DNA of 64,000 nucleotides, taken from positions 302,314,402 to 302,378,401 of the forward strand of contig OY856186.1 of NCBI GenBank assembly GCA_963693315.1, written 5' to 3'. The DNA comes from Diogma glabrata (lineage: Eukaryota > Arthropoda > Insecta > Diptera > Cylindrotomidae). Made by a program: the position numbers and the translations under genes. The notes under the pieces were generated by a model. The model was not told where the DNA came from, ran no database searches, and saw only the letters and a program-made list of their open reading frames with translations. Position 1 is the first letter of the stretch. Every line of letters begins with the position of its first letter. Below are positions 9,725-18,506 of the stretch, one piece after another.

Positions 9725-10154
9725 CCTATTTGCTTAAGCTTGGTTTAATATTTGATTGTTTTTTTCAGACTTTATCACATTGTGAATTAATAACCGATGA
9801 AGGTATACGACAATTAGCAGCCGGAAGTTGTGCAGCTGAAAGTCTATCCGTCCTAGAATTGGATAACTGTCCATTAATTACTGATTCTACTTTAGAGCAT
9901 TTAATATCTTGCCATAATCTCCAACGAATAGAATTATATGACTGCCAATTAATATCTAGAAATGCAATTAGGAGATTAAGAGTAAATTAAAAATGTTTTT
10001 ATGGAAATCGTTAATATGTAAGTTTTATTTTGTTTCTCTTTTATAGAATCATTTGCCAAATATAAAAGTTCATGCATATTTTGCACCAGTTACACCACCA
10101 CCGGCAACTACAGGACCACGACCACGTTATTGTCGATGTTGTGAGATTCTTTGA
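2283..10154 (+). CDS. Fbxl20: F-box/leucine-rich-repeat protein, FBXL2/FBXL20 type (5' part missing)
   Basis: Substrate-recognition subunit of an SCF (Skp1-Cul1-F-box) ubiquitin ligase. Exons, all phase 0 with GT..AG borders: 2283-2366, 2432-2704, 2764-2952, 3019-3210, 3294-3395, 9769-9981, 10047-10154, giving 385 residues and a TGA stop. The first exon starts at the end of the F-box (VSKHWNNLALDG, then LFDFQRDIE). The remainder is a run of cysteine-containing LRRs with recurring 'L..L.L..C..ITD' units (for example LELDNCPLITDSTLEHL). The end reads VHAYFAPVTPPP, then YCRCCEIL, a CaaX box. Vertebrate homologues are about 420-440 residues, so roughly 50 N-terminal residues, with most of the F-box, lie in exon(s) not seen here. 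The sixth intron is expanded by a retrotransposon; the other five are 59-83 bp. FBXL2 and FBXL20 are too close to separate here, so the symbol means the family. Confidence 0.93.
3571..3688 (+). repeat. 5' LTR, recognisable 3' portion
   Basis: TTCATCAATGTA through GTCTACA matches the end of the 3' LTR at 8071-8187. Upstream of 3571 the two LTRs diverge abruptly. Here there is instead a short internal duplication (TGCGTATAGGTTTCAA and TGCGTATTGGTTTCAA at about 3525-3570), so the left part of this LTR was replaced, deleted or heavily mutated. It ends just before the primer-binding site. Confidence 0.75.
3689..3706 (+). promoter_or_regulatory. Primer-binding site, tRNA-Pro-like
   Basis: TGGGGGCTCAACCGGGAT lies immediately after the LTR terminus. 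It begins with the TGG complementary to a tRNA CCA end and resembles known tRNA-Pro-type primer sites, differing at two central positions from the well-known retroviral version. It would prime minus-strand DNA synthesis. Confidence 0.75.
4063..4905 (+). pseudogene. gag: gag remnant with two CCHC zinc knuckles
   Basis: A possible start at 4063 is followed by a charged, coiled-coil-like stretch that breaks frame after about 20 codons. The capsid part is disrupted by several frameshifts. The nucleocapsid part is clear at 4786-4893: CYKCYENLHYSRDC followed by CFQCDEYGHLATKC, both C-x2-C-x4-H-x4-C. These knuckles bind the element's RNA. The frame stops at TGA 4903-4905, with the protease frame already open one base behind. 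Confidence 0.8.
4890..5231 (+). CDS. Retrotransposon aspartic protease domain
   Basis: A 113-codon open frame with the catalytic triplet in FYALVDSGSELN (Asp20 counting from the ATG at 4890), followed by a beta-rich stretch and ILGNELL, typical of retropepsins. It overlaps the end of the gag frame by about 15 bases in the -1 frame, the usual arrangement when gag-pol is made by ribosomal frameshifting. The ATG is probably not a genuine start. The frame ends at a TAG before the reverse transcriptase, so pol is broken. Confidence 0.8.
   Translation: MSNYVKQVKIIGEQFYALVDSGSELNLIAMRKYNKLGLPMDEKTTVFRGVGSGTLHTLEQICCDVVIDNDTLTTVVHVVDDDILPYEFILGNELLKSAETVLKNDFHYQKVKE
5371..5929 (+). pseudogene. pol: Ty3/gypsy reverse transcriptase, broken
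   Basis: Fingers: EGIIRPSNSDYGSPVVL and RLCIDHRRMKKAIVKDRYPLP. Palm: SLDLRNWFFHVAM, then VPFGLGNSPIVFQRF, then the catalytic YVDD at about 5849-5860 in a different frame. A TGA at 5463-5465 interrupts the N-terminal part, a TAA at 5646-5648 falls before motif A, and a frameshift lies between motifs A and B. The enzyme would copy the element's RNA into DNA but cannot be made intact from this copy. Confidence 0.9.
5922..6386 (+). pseudogene. pol: RT connection and RNase H part of pol
   Basis: 154 open codons cover the RT thumb/connection (VLQIQQFLGLTRYFLKFV, KPLTNLLRKN) and the start of RNase H (AELHTDACQIVSGAVLIQ, with the catalytic Asp in HTDA; then HPVLYYSRK). The frame differs from the YVDD segment just upstream and stops at TAA 6384-6386. 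The RNase H tail resumes at 6437 in another frame. Confidence 0.88.
6437..6655 (+). pseudogene. pol: RNase H C-terminal part of pol
   Basis: A frame of 72 codons reads like the end of a gypsy RNase H: VPIKIYIDCAAFKG, then RIAGWVLCLQEFRYELKHRP and MRHADALS, the usual 'RW...L..F.Y...HRPG..HADALSR' block in degraded form. It is separated from the RNase H start by a stop and a frameshift at about 6384-6436, and is followed by a TAA before the integrase zinc-binding region. Confidence 0.82.
6815..7370 (+). pseudogene. pol: Integrase: zinc-binding and catalytic core
   Basis: The HHCC module is split by a frameshift: SCHEQGHLGK near 6824-6852 in one frame and CVRC at 6921-6932 in the next. The catalytic core is open from 6888 for 160 codons. 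Asp45 lies in YYVDHLGHL, Asp104 in LITDKGSAFTS, and Glu140 in NGQVERNR, giving the D,D(35)E spacing of retroviral-type integrases. The core ends at a TGA (7368-7370). Confidence 0.88.
7478..7804 (+). pseudogene. pol: Integrase C-terminal domain
   Basis: 108 codons in a different frame from the catalytic core: a charged helical stretch (ARIQIQNIQDNRRSYDRKRQ), then IGDAVVIKRTQFG and KYLGPYEIRKVLPNNRYEV. This is the small beta-barrel of gypsy integrases ('GD.V.......KL.P.Y.GPY.V..V...RY.V'). Between this and the 3' LTR (7805-7988) lies short untranslated sequence. Confidence 0.85.
7989..8187 (+). repeat. 3' LTR (199 bp)
   Basis: It opens with TGTAGGAA and closes with the exact complement TTCCTACA, the terminal inverted repeat expected of an LTR. 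Its last 117 bp match the end of the 5' LTR. The sequence after it (TAAATATCC) could not be matched to a target duplication because the left border of the element is eroded. Confidence 0.82.
8188..9656. repeat. Old, internally repetitive intron sequence
   Basis: No coding sequence. Related segments recur at about 8290, 8842 and 9206, each an A/T run followed by a phrase like GGAATGCGAAACTGTT and then 'AAGTTTCATC..AATT', so the stretch looks like diverged copies of one unit. The part at about 8519-8665 belongs to a repeat family also found at about 15597-15720 and, reversed, at 62195-62318. Confidence 0.5.
8519..8665 (+). repeat. Dispersed repeat family A, copy 1
   Basis: Shares GTGAGC.ATTAAACTCAAGTAA, GGATCCTTTGAATTTTTTC, GATTCGAAATCA and GGGTTTCTGTGAATAAACC with the reverse complement of 62195-62318, and its first half with 15597-15720. 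Three copies within one window mark it as a dispersed element, probably a fragment of a larger transposon. Superfamily unknown. Confidence 0.65.
9657..9721. repeat. (CT)n microsatellite
   Basis: About 65 bp of nearly uninterrupted CT dinucleotides, about 45 bp before the exon 6 acceptor. It adds to the pyrimidine tract of that acceptor. Confidence 0.97.
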
Positions 10155-13100
10155 GATCAGGCAGTTGGCTTAGCCAGAAAAGTTTTATGTAGAAATAGGG
10201 ATGACTGATATTTTAACTTATATAACTATTATAATTTATAATAACAACTTTTTTTAGATGCAGCTATTGTAATTTTTTTTACCTTTTTATATCATTTTAT
10301 CTATCACTTTTATCAAAATATTGTTTAATTAAAGAGCTTCATTGTCTGTTTTTATTAGTATGTAAACTCATTTTTTAAATCTGAAAAAAATTGTGATAGA
10401 TAAAACACACAAATCGTAACTTTTTATATCAATCAGAGAGTTGCTTTTAAATTTTTGCTTTGTCTTTAACAAGTAGAAATTAATTATATAGACTGATTGT
10501 AAACAAAATTTCAAGTCTAAGTAAAACTTTAATTGTCAAGTTTTTAGTTTATGCAGCTATTTTATGCCTTTTTCCAAGTGAAATTGTTTTTTTTTTTAAA
10601 GAAATCGCATTGCAACTCTATGTTATCGACATTTGATTATCGCTTAGAAATTGTCGCTAAATTTTTTGTTGTAGATGAATGAAAAAAATATCCTAATGTT
10701 ATATAATATATTAACAAAACATGAAACCAAATATTAATATTATCAATATAAAATTGGTGATAAAGAAATTTCGACATTTAAACGCATAATTATTTTAAAT
10801 CTTAAATAATAGTAATTTGTGTAACAAGATTAAAAAGTACTGCTTTTTCGTACACGTTAAACAGAAAAGGGTGAAACGTACTTTTTGGCAAAATATATTA
10901 TATTTTTTGTACGACTTGCAACATTTCCATTCAATAATTATGTATCTAAATTTGTTACTAATTGAAATTACATATTTGTTTTGTGTTTTTATTCGTTTTG
11001 TTTTAAAAATTATATATTGGAACAACTAACTTTATTTTGTATTTTGTGTGGAAAAAATTAACATTTCATGTCTTGCCATTTTTTAATGCATAAAATGTTC
11101 TTATTAAAACATAAAAAATAATTTTTATTGATGGAGATGAACGAAGGAGAAACGATTACTTAACGTTCTCTTTTGAGGCTGACAGTTAATAGCTCTTGCC
11201 GTACAAAGAATAATTTTTTTAATCGAAAATTAAAACAAACAGCCTAATTCTACAATGTTTAGGTTGATATTTGCATAAGTTATAGTAAATAATATGTTGG
11301 AAATAAGTTTATTGTTGTTATTCTCTTAGTATATTAAAACAAGTCATTTATATATAAACGAAAATTTTCCCACCGAAAAAATTGACGATTTAGTTACTAA
11401 TTTGCTTCTTCCTGCTCAGGGAACTTATAAAACTTAATGAGGATTATAGAAACTATTTGTAATATAGATATAGGAAATGTTTACATTTACTTATAATACA
11501 TCTTACAATGAGAGCAAATTTAGTTAAGTTATTTTAAGTCTTCAATAAACAACAGAATATATTTTTTTAACATTAACTTCTGAAAACCAAATAACGATTA
11601 TTTGGAAAAGAGGTTTGTTCGTAGGAAATGAAAGTCAGTTGCATTTAATTCTGATCTAATGATTGCGTGGGAGGGAGTTCATATAGTTGATTGGAGTAGG
11701 TTACAAATAGATGTTTTATAGTTCTTTTCAAGAATATCTAAATATACTTTTGTTTTTAATGTGCCTATGCTGGCAATCAGAAGCATTTTTTTTTTGTTGC
11801 TATTTGGCTTAAAAAAAGTGCGATTCACCATTTAATTTCCCTATTTTCTTTTATCTATAATTTCATCATTTAACAAATTTAACTAAATTTACCGTCCAAG
11901 ACTACTTCAATTAATCTCAGCTTTTCGTATAACTTTATGAAATGGCAAACTATGACACTTTGTCTTTGAGAATTGAAAAATCAATAAACTTATTTCCACT
12001 AAACATAAATGCATTTATGATTAACTATATAATCATACCAATACATCGTAAAACTAATTTTAAAAATTAAATTAAATATAATAAAATAATTAGTATAAAT
12101 ATTTAAAAAAAATCCTATAGCAACAATTTATAATTTAAATCAAATTATATTCAAGATACATAAATACGGTAATAGTAATAATATTAATAAAAATAATAAA
12201 TAACACAATTATTTTATAAATATTTAATGTTTTAAAATGATACTATAAATTAGATAATGAAAATATAATCAGAATTTATATAATTAAATTAATTAATCAT
12301 TTTATTAAAACGAAATTGACCAATCAATTCATTACATATTTATGATATATGATAATTTGTTACCATTTCATAATTCTTAATAAATTTGTTTTTATTTGAA
12401 AAAAAATTTTTTTCATATAAATTAATCTATCGTTTAACTAGTATTGTAACTTCCAATTAATTTTTGAATCTTTTTGTACTCATGCGATATCTATCTAGTA
12501 TTGTTTAGAAACAGTTTTGTATTTTATTTATAAAATAATTATGCAGTTCAAATTAATGTTTTTTATATTTCAGTACTTCAAATACTGAATATAATTTCTT
12601 TTTAAGTTTTGTCATGTGTTTAGAATGTTAAAATTTGTTATTGATTTTTGTGTTTGTGCCTATAAAATTGAATTCAGTATTTTGAAAGTTCTGAAATATA
12701 TATTTTCGGGATAAAGATTAGAGATAGGAATTAAGCAAATATGTATAAGTAATTTTTTTAAGTAATTAAATTAAGATAGAGCGAACGACACATGTTTTCC
12801 TGAAACTAGCATTAGTTAGCATAGAAAATGATTTGACAACTATTTTAATTAATTCAACAGTTGTTTTTATTGATCTTTAAACTTATAATGTTTCGACAGA
12901 TAAATCAACTTTTTTTTATTCAAAGTTAGGCATGTTAGGTTTTTCTATGCACAGTTAGGAAAGCTAGGGTTATTTATAATAAATTATAAATTAACGTCTC
13001 TGAATATCTAAAGATACCATGCTAACTAGAGATTAGGATTATGTTTAGATAAATTAAGCTTCTTTCAGAAATTTATTAACCACTTTAAAATTTTTTGGGA

Positions 13101-13390
13101 ACAACCCATGAAGGTATGGTATTCCAGAGATGAAAAAATCACGTTGAAAGGCGACAGTTCTACACTTTTTTATTTGAACCATTAGCCAATGGGACATTTA
13201 AGAAGCAACACCGAAAGCTTCACCGGTCTCTTGTTTCACAAGGAAAAGTAAATCTCCCGTCGCTCTTCCTTTTCAAAACCCGTATTGCCCGAAACCCGAA
13301 GACGCTAAGAAGCTCATAATATTAAAATTAATGTATTTCTCAAAAATTTTAGCTACAACTGATAAAATTGAAATAGAATTTGTTGGATCA
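10155..13390. other. 3' flank of the F-box gene: UTR and intergenic AT-rich DNA
   Basis: This starts with the 3' UTR of the F-box gene. Possible polyadenylation hexamers include ATTAAA near 10327 and AATAAA near 11543; neither can be chosen without transcript data. The 12.0-12.5 kb part is close to pure A+T. A more complex, less AT-rich patch at about 13080-13310 has no open frame or motif I recognise. The open frames of 70-76 codons near 10.8-11.0 kb look like chance. Confidence 0.5.
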
Positions 13391-13398
13391 GTTTTAAT

Positions 13399-13785
13399 CA
13401 GTGTCTCGAACCCAAAAAAATTGGGTGCAGGTTCAGGTTCGGGTTTAATACATTAAAACTTAGTGGGTTCGGTTCGGGTTTGGGTTCGGGTTCAAATTTG
13501 TTACAAAAAAACCAATTTTTTCGAATTTTTTTTATGAATTCATTATTTTTTTATGTTACATGCATACTGTTATGCATACTGTGTTTATGTTACACACATT
13601 TTTATTTTGGAAAAAAATTTTCATTTAATTCTCACTATTCTCTACTGAAACAAATAATAATGTTTGAAACAAAACAAAATTATGCGAAATATGAAATTTC
13701 TTACGCAAACTTTCTAAATTTCCTATATTAAAAATTGAACCTGAACCGCGTTTTTGATTGGGTTCGGTTCGGGTTCGAAACCCTG
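13399..13785. mobile_element. hAT-type MITE, 387 bp, perfect 8-bp target duplication
   Basis: It is flanked on both sides by GTTTTAAT (13391-13398 and 13786-13793). The ends are inverted repeats: CAGTGTCTCGAACCC on the left and the complement of CAGGGTTTCGAACCC on the right. Ends beginning CAGxG with an 8-bp duplication are typical of hAT elements. Both subterminal regions are rich in GGTTCGGGTTC units, and the middle is AT-rich with no coding capacity, so it is non-autonomous. Confidence 0.88.
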
Positions 13786-13793
13786 GTTTTAAT

Positions 13794-15260
13794 ACCTTTT
13801 TTGAAACTGAACTTGCTTTTACTGACTAGTAAAAGCATTTTCCGAATGATGTTTTTGCGATAAAGTACACGCGTCATTTTGTATGGAAAAAACTCTTATG
13901 AATTGGCTTAAGTAAGAAATTCTTTTAGTTTAGATTTTTAGAGAAACGTTTTCCCAGAAAGCTAACTTTTTCTTGACAGGAATATCTTTAGGTAGAAAAA
14001 ACTTAAAGTAACTACCTTGGACAGTCTTTACAGTTTTATAGAAATTGCATGAACCAATAGGGTGCTCAGTAAATTTAGTAGCTTTTTCCCCTTTGAAGAG
14101 ATTTTTTCTGCATCTTTTAGTTTCTTGTATAAATTTCTCTCAATTCGTCGGTACATTCTAAGGTATTCATCTTCATCTGTTTAGTGTTATGCTGTCGTTG
14201 TTTTATCTTTAATCTTGGTGTTTTAGTTAATTTAACTATTATTACGCTAATAAGTAATAATTATTAAGTTTCATTTTTAGTTAGGTCTAAGATAATATTT
14301 ATAACTTGACATTAAAGTTCTTATACCGTTCATAATTATGGCATGCAGTTCCTAAATGTCTCATCTGAACCCCAAGGTAATGTGTCTTAAGTCAGATTCA
14401 ATTACAAACAACAAAATTCCATTTAGGTTATTTTGAGGATGCCTTTCCTTTTGGATCTGTTTCTTTTTATTAGTTTTAATATAGTATATTAGCTCATTTT
14501 TTAAGACCGTGCTGTTTGATGTAGTATGTACTGTGCGCTAACTGTCTCAAATAATTTCAATTTCACCATACTAACTGCAATTCATGGAAACCCAAACTTA
14601 TGCAAACTATTTGTAAAATTTGCAAATTCTGGTACAAAACACCAATTAGTAAACGCACAATTAGACAAATGCGAAACTCATGTAAAAACTACTATAATCA
14701 GTATCTGTGTAAACCATTTGCTATTCCTTTATGTCTCAAGAACTAATAGCTCACCATGTTAGTTCTGGTATTTTCTTCAACTGATATTATTCTTCAAGTC
14801 CAAAAATACCTTTCGTCTAGAAATCGAAACATTCCGGATCACAATTTTGTACATAATTTATTTTTCGAGATCTTTAAAACAAAATAACGATACTTTTATG
14901 TTAAATTCATCGATAATTCTGGATTCCATGATAGATATTATCATTATTATTACATTTTAAAACAAACAGTTCTCTTCGATATTTTTTTCACTATTGTTGT
15001 TTCATTTGAGTGACCAAGTAACTTGAAGGAGTTTGATTTCTTTCTTCAAAATAAAACTCAAAATTGGTAAAATTGTTAAAATTACATGTGAGGGCGAAAT
15101 TTGAGACAAAAAACCAACTACTACAAATGTTTGGTATGTTCTACTTTCTCGAGAACGAATATTACATCGATTTAATTTATGAAAAACAAAAATGTTTCTT
15201 GTTAGATTCTACGACCTGACGTCTATATTGTTTAAGTGAATTGTTGCGTCTCAGTTGTTA
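13794..15260. other. Non-coding stretch, nothing recognised
   Basis: AT-rich sequence without repeats, splice-bounded open frames or motifs I can name. A 78-codon frame at 14526-14762 has no family resemblance and is probably chance. Confidence 0.5.
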
Positions 15261-15264
15261 ATCA

Positions 15265-15596
15265 GTTTATCAGAATTACACTAGTTTACAAGAAAAATCT
15301 CCCTAAATAAAACCCAACTTTTCTTATAGATATTGACCTGCTGAACACGAATATCATATTCATTTTTTTAAAGGTAACTCTTGTTTTTGAGATATTCGTA
15401 TTAAAAGTATTAAGTATTAAGTAAAATTGTATTTTTCGGTTATTCTGGATTTTGGATCGCATATTTTACAAAACAAACAAATTTCATATATTAATGAAAC
15501 ACGTGCATACTAAAGATACTAACAAATATTTTGAGCTTTTTATTGTAAAAATCCATCAAGGATTCTGAAAGTTACACTCGAAAAAAGTTGAATAAC
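15265..15596 (+). repeat. Dispersed repeat family B, copy 1
   Basis: Matches the reverse complement of about 22110-22470 over roughly 330 bp. Shared phrases include ACACTAGTTTACAA, AAACCCAACTTTTCTTAT, GCTGAACACGAATATCA, TTGTTTTTGAGATATTCG and GGATCGCATATTTTACAA. The 22-kb copy carries a perfect hairpin insertion that this copy lacks. It runs directly into a family A copy (15597-15720). Confidence 0.7.
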
Positions 15597-15720
15597 AACA
15601 AAAATTTATTCGGGATTTTTGTGAGCAATTAAACTCAAGTAATTAAGGAAATAATTTGAATTTTTTCAATTCAAAGGTATTGGTGGAAATAAATCAGAAA
15701 AAAACTCTGTTTTTCTCTTT
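15597..15720 (+). repeat. Dispersed repeat family A, copy 2
   Basis: TTATTCGGGATTTTTGTGAG, AATTAAACTCAAGTAA and TTTGAATTTTTTCAATTC correspond to 8530-8620. The similarity fades after about 15690. It sits directly after the family B copy, so A and B may be parts of one larger element. Confidence 0.55.
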
Positions 15721-16329
15721 TCAGTGCCAGAATGAGTTCAAATCCTTTGGCAGACACGCTATCCACTTCGCCACCAATGCGTTAATATTTTGAAGTTGAA
15801 ACTTCATCATCACTCTATGTACTTAAGTTGAATTCTCAACTGTCATTAGACTCCTATTCATCTTAAATGCTTTAAAATTATTTTTCGGGATTTTTCCATA
15901 AAATTTCTAGACACTACTATTGTGTGAATCCATAGAATGTGTAATATTTCTAATATAGTCAACATTTTAAGTCACGAGTGTATATTCATTATTAGGGCAA
16001 CCAAAATATGCACTATGAAAACCATTTTAAGCGCAGCGCTATAAATATGTTCTAAAAAAATATTTTTTCTCCGATAGACAGCAAATATAAATTTTGCAGA
16101 CTTATTTCAGTCAGCAAAGTGGCACTTTTCCTGCCTTGGCAGCAAAGCAAGTACTTTAATAGAGCAAAATAATTAGACTTCATAGAAATAAACAGATATT
16201 GCGATTAAAAAAAAATTTTTTTAATCGATTTTTTTTTTCATTTTTAAAATTTTGCTTTATTTTTAAAGTAATAATTATTAAATTACATATCATTGTAATT
16301 AATCGGAGAAAAAATTATATGTTCAACTC

Positions 16330-16428
16330 GGCAGCAAGGTAGATTGACTGCCTTGGCTGAATTCCTAGCCTCGCTCGCTCGGCTATGAACTATCAGCCGC
16401 GGCAGTCAATCTACTACTTTGCTGTCTA
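16330..16428. repeat. Imperfect hairpin with CG-rich loop
   Basis: Arms of about 45 bp: GCAGCAAGGTAGATTGACTG on the left pairs with CAGTCAATCTACTACTTTGC on the right, and CTTGGCTGA pairs with TCAGCCGCG. The centre is CCTCGCTCGCTCGG, strikingly CG-rich in this AT-rich setting. No target duplication identified. Could be a small foldback MITE. Confidence 0.6.
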
Positions 16429-16929
16429 GTTAAACAACTATTATGCATTTAAAATATGCTCTAAAAAATGAGAAAAATCTCATGGAAATATATGTTTTTA
16501 AAGTTTCGTTTTTTAATTTGGGTCCTAATAGGTCATAGTGTTTTGACCATAGTCACGGGACTAGCTTACTGAGCTACCTGAGCTATGTCTTAGCTTTTGT
16601 TTGCTATTATAGGCTGTACACTAGAGATATTACGAGTGTCGTAATAGTAGTACTTGGAAATTGACCACTATTAATTATTATTAATCAATCAGTTATCAAA
16701 ATTTATTTATTATAATCTAAAGTGCTCAAATCCCGAAAACTTCTTTGCTTCACAAATATTGACACTAATTGTCTTCAAAATTTTCCCTTTCGATCGTTAT
16801 TGTTCTTATAACGACGATGTAAATGTTTCTGAAGCATTACAGAAACCAAATTTGGAACAAATTTAACCAAAACCTTACCCAAAACTTATAAATCTGCAGG
16901 TATTTTTCCACGAATGGAATGTGATATTT

Positions 16930-17630
16930 TAAATTATACACAAATAGCCCAAGGCTCAATTTTGTCTCCCACTCTATTTTTAATTTATATCAACTGTTGA
17001 AAATCCAGTAACCCAATAGTTTTGCAGACGATAGTACACATGCACAAGCAATTCGTTCTATTTTTAAAAGCAAATGTATGAACAAATAAATGACGCTGCC
17101 GTAAATGAAACGAGAACTTATAAACGTCATCAATCGTAGTGATCAAAATTTAGTCAATTTTGATTCCACCAAAACACAGCTATTGATTGTTTGCAGACCT
17201 AAGGCCGAGTTCACCAACGATATTTCAATTAGGAGTATGTGTGGCGTATAAATAGTATGTGTGACGTATAAATAGATGGATACGTTAGCATTTGTTCATT
17301 GAAATTTACAATTAAAAATACGGCAAAAACCCTCTGCCTGCTCAATAGATGTAAAAAATATTTCACTCCGTACCAATTACTCCAGATTTATAAGTCCTAT
17401 TTAGTACTTATAAATCTAGTCCCTAGATTTATAAGTCCGTGTATGGAGTATTGTTGTCAAGTTTGGGGCGCTGCATCTGTTTCCATCCTAGCTCTTTTTA
17501 GCTCTGTCCAAAAGCATGCTATACGAATTGTGGGTGATCGAACTCTGAATTTCTTTGTCTGTACATCGTACAAATAGAATGCTTTGCCCTAATCAATAGT
17601 CTCGGGGCGTTCAATCCACAAAAGTTAAAA
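16930..17630 (+). pseudogene. LINE (CR1/Jockey-like) reverse transcriptase 3' fragment
   Basis: Broken reading frames give IAQGSILSPTLFLIYIN (RT motif B region), then FADDSTHAQAI (the catalytic motif with Phe in place of Tyr), then at 17299-17577 a C-terminal stretch with LLNRCKKYFTPYQLLQIYKS, MEYCCQVWGAAS and VQKHAIRIVGD. The same order and wording occur in the LINE at 45190-47390, so both are copies of one family. Frames shift at least twice and carry stops. Confidence 0.82.
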
Positions 17631-17631
17631 A

Positions 17632-17775
17632 TAAAGCGTTTATCAACACCTTAGAGCGTATGTTGTTGTGGGCCTTAGGTCTTAAAAGGTATCTATGGTT
17701 TGTTGTGACACATGTTGTAATTCCTATAACAACACACTTTTTATTAAAATAAATTACTTACTCTCTAACGATTTT
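17632..17775 (+). repeat. Dispersed repeat family C, copy 1
   Basis: Core: GCGTATGTTGTTGTGGGCCT, AGGTCTTAAAAGG, then TTGTTGTGACACATGTTGTA and CAACACACTTTTTATTAAAA. Related copies are at 59405-59535 (+), 24095-24200 (-) and 44345-44405 (-). Function and superfamily unknown. Confidence 0.65.
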
Positions 17776-18506
17776 AATATTGCAATGCCACCTGGAAAAA
17801 TTGGTCTCCAAAAAAGATGAAAAAAAAAATTACAAGCTGTCAAGTTTGGTGCACTGCATCTGTTTCCCGCCTGGTAATATGCCAATTGTAGTTGACTGAC
17901 CGAAAGTTAAGATCATCTCGTTGTTTTTATAAGTATCGTCACTAACAATGCTCAGATAAAATCAGATGCACCATGCCTTAAACATATTATTTTCACCGTT
18001 TTACTCATCAGTCGAGTTCTGGAAACTGACTGGATCACTCATTGTTACAGGGAAATAATGCAAGGGCTTCTTTGCCCGAATTGCATATAAATGGACGCAC
18101 AAAGAAGCAACCCAGAAAAAATTAAATAATTAGATTTTTTTCTCAATAGTTCATATTTGCCCGTAGTTCATATTTGCTGGAAATCTCATCAAAATGTTTG
18201 TGAGGAATCAAAAAAAAATAAAATAATTTAATAGATCAAAAAACATATTTTCATTGATATTTAAGGATCTGAGAGGATTTAAGGATCTGAGAAGTAAATC
18301 TAAAATTGATATCTTTAAAATAATAAACCATTCTTGACACTGAAACGAATCAACCAAAATTTCGTTTTTCACTTCCATTTCTAGCACCTCAAAACACAGA
18401 GCAATAAATTTCAGAGAGATCACAGCTGTTTTCGTTTAAAATTCTGTTTACTTTCAGCGTAAATTTTATCAAATTGATGGGTGAATTACGTTCTGAGTTT
18501 AATTTG
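17776..18506. other. Non-coding stretch, nothing recognised
   Basis: A-rich intergenic sequence. A short phrase at about 17840 (GTCAAGTTTGGTGCACTGCA) repeats the 'VWGA' region of the LINE fragment just upstream (17457-17490), so a small duplicated scrap of that LINE may lie here. Nothing else seen. Confidence 0.4.

Larger units (their letters stand above)
3396..9768 (+). other. Expanded sixth intron of the F-box gene (6373 bp)
   Basis: Donor GTAAGT directly follows the codon for Leu in exon 5 (3395), and the acceptor TTTTTTCAG precedes exon 6 at 9769. The other introns of the gene are under 90 bp. The extra length is the Ty3/gypsy element, about 1.4 kb of old repetitive sequence and a CT microsatellite. 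Reading frame and splice sites on both sides are intact, so the insertion appears compatible with a functional gene. Confidence 0.9.

Noticed and set aside
9730..9990. Separate 86-residue gene at 9730-9990
   Set aside because: It is exon 6 of the F-box gene read through the acceptor and donor; the homologous protein starts at 9769 and splices out at 9981.
13399..13500. GGTTCGGGTTC repeats as interstitial telomeric DNA
   Set aside because: The unit is not the arthropod TTAGG type, and the repeats are confined to the two ends of a TIR element with an 8-bp target duplication.
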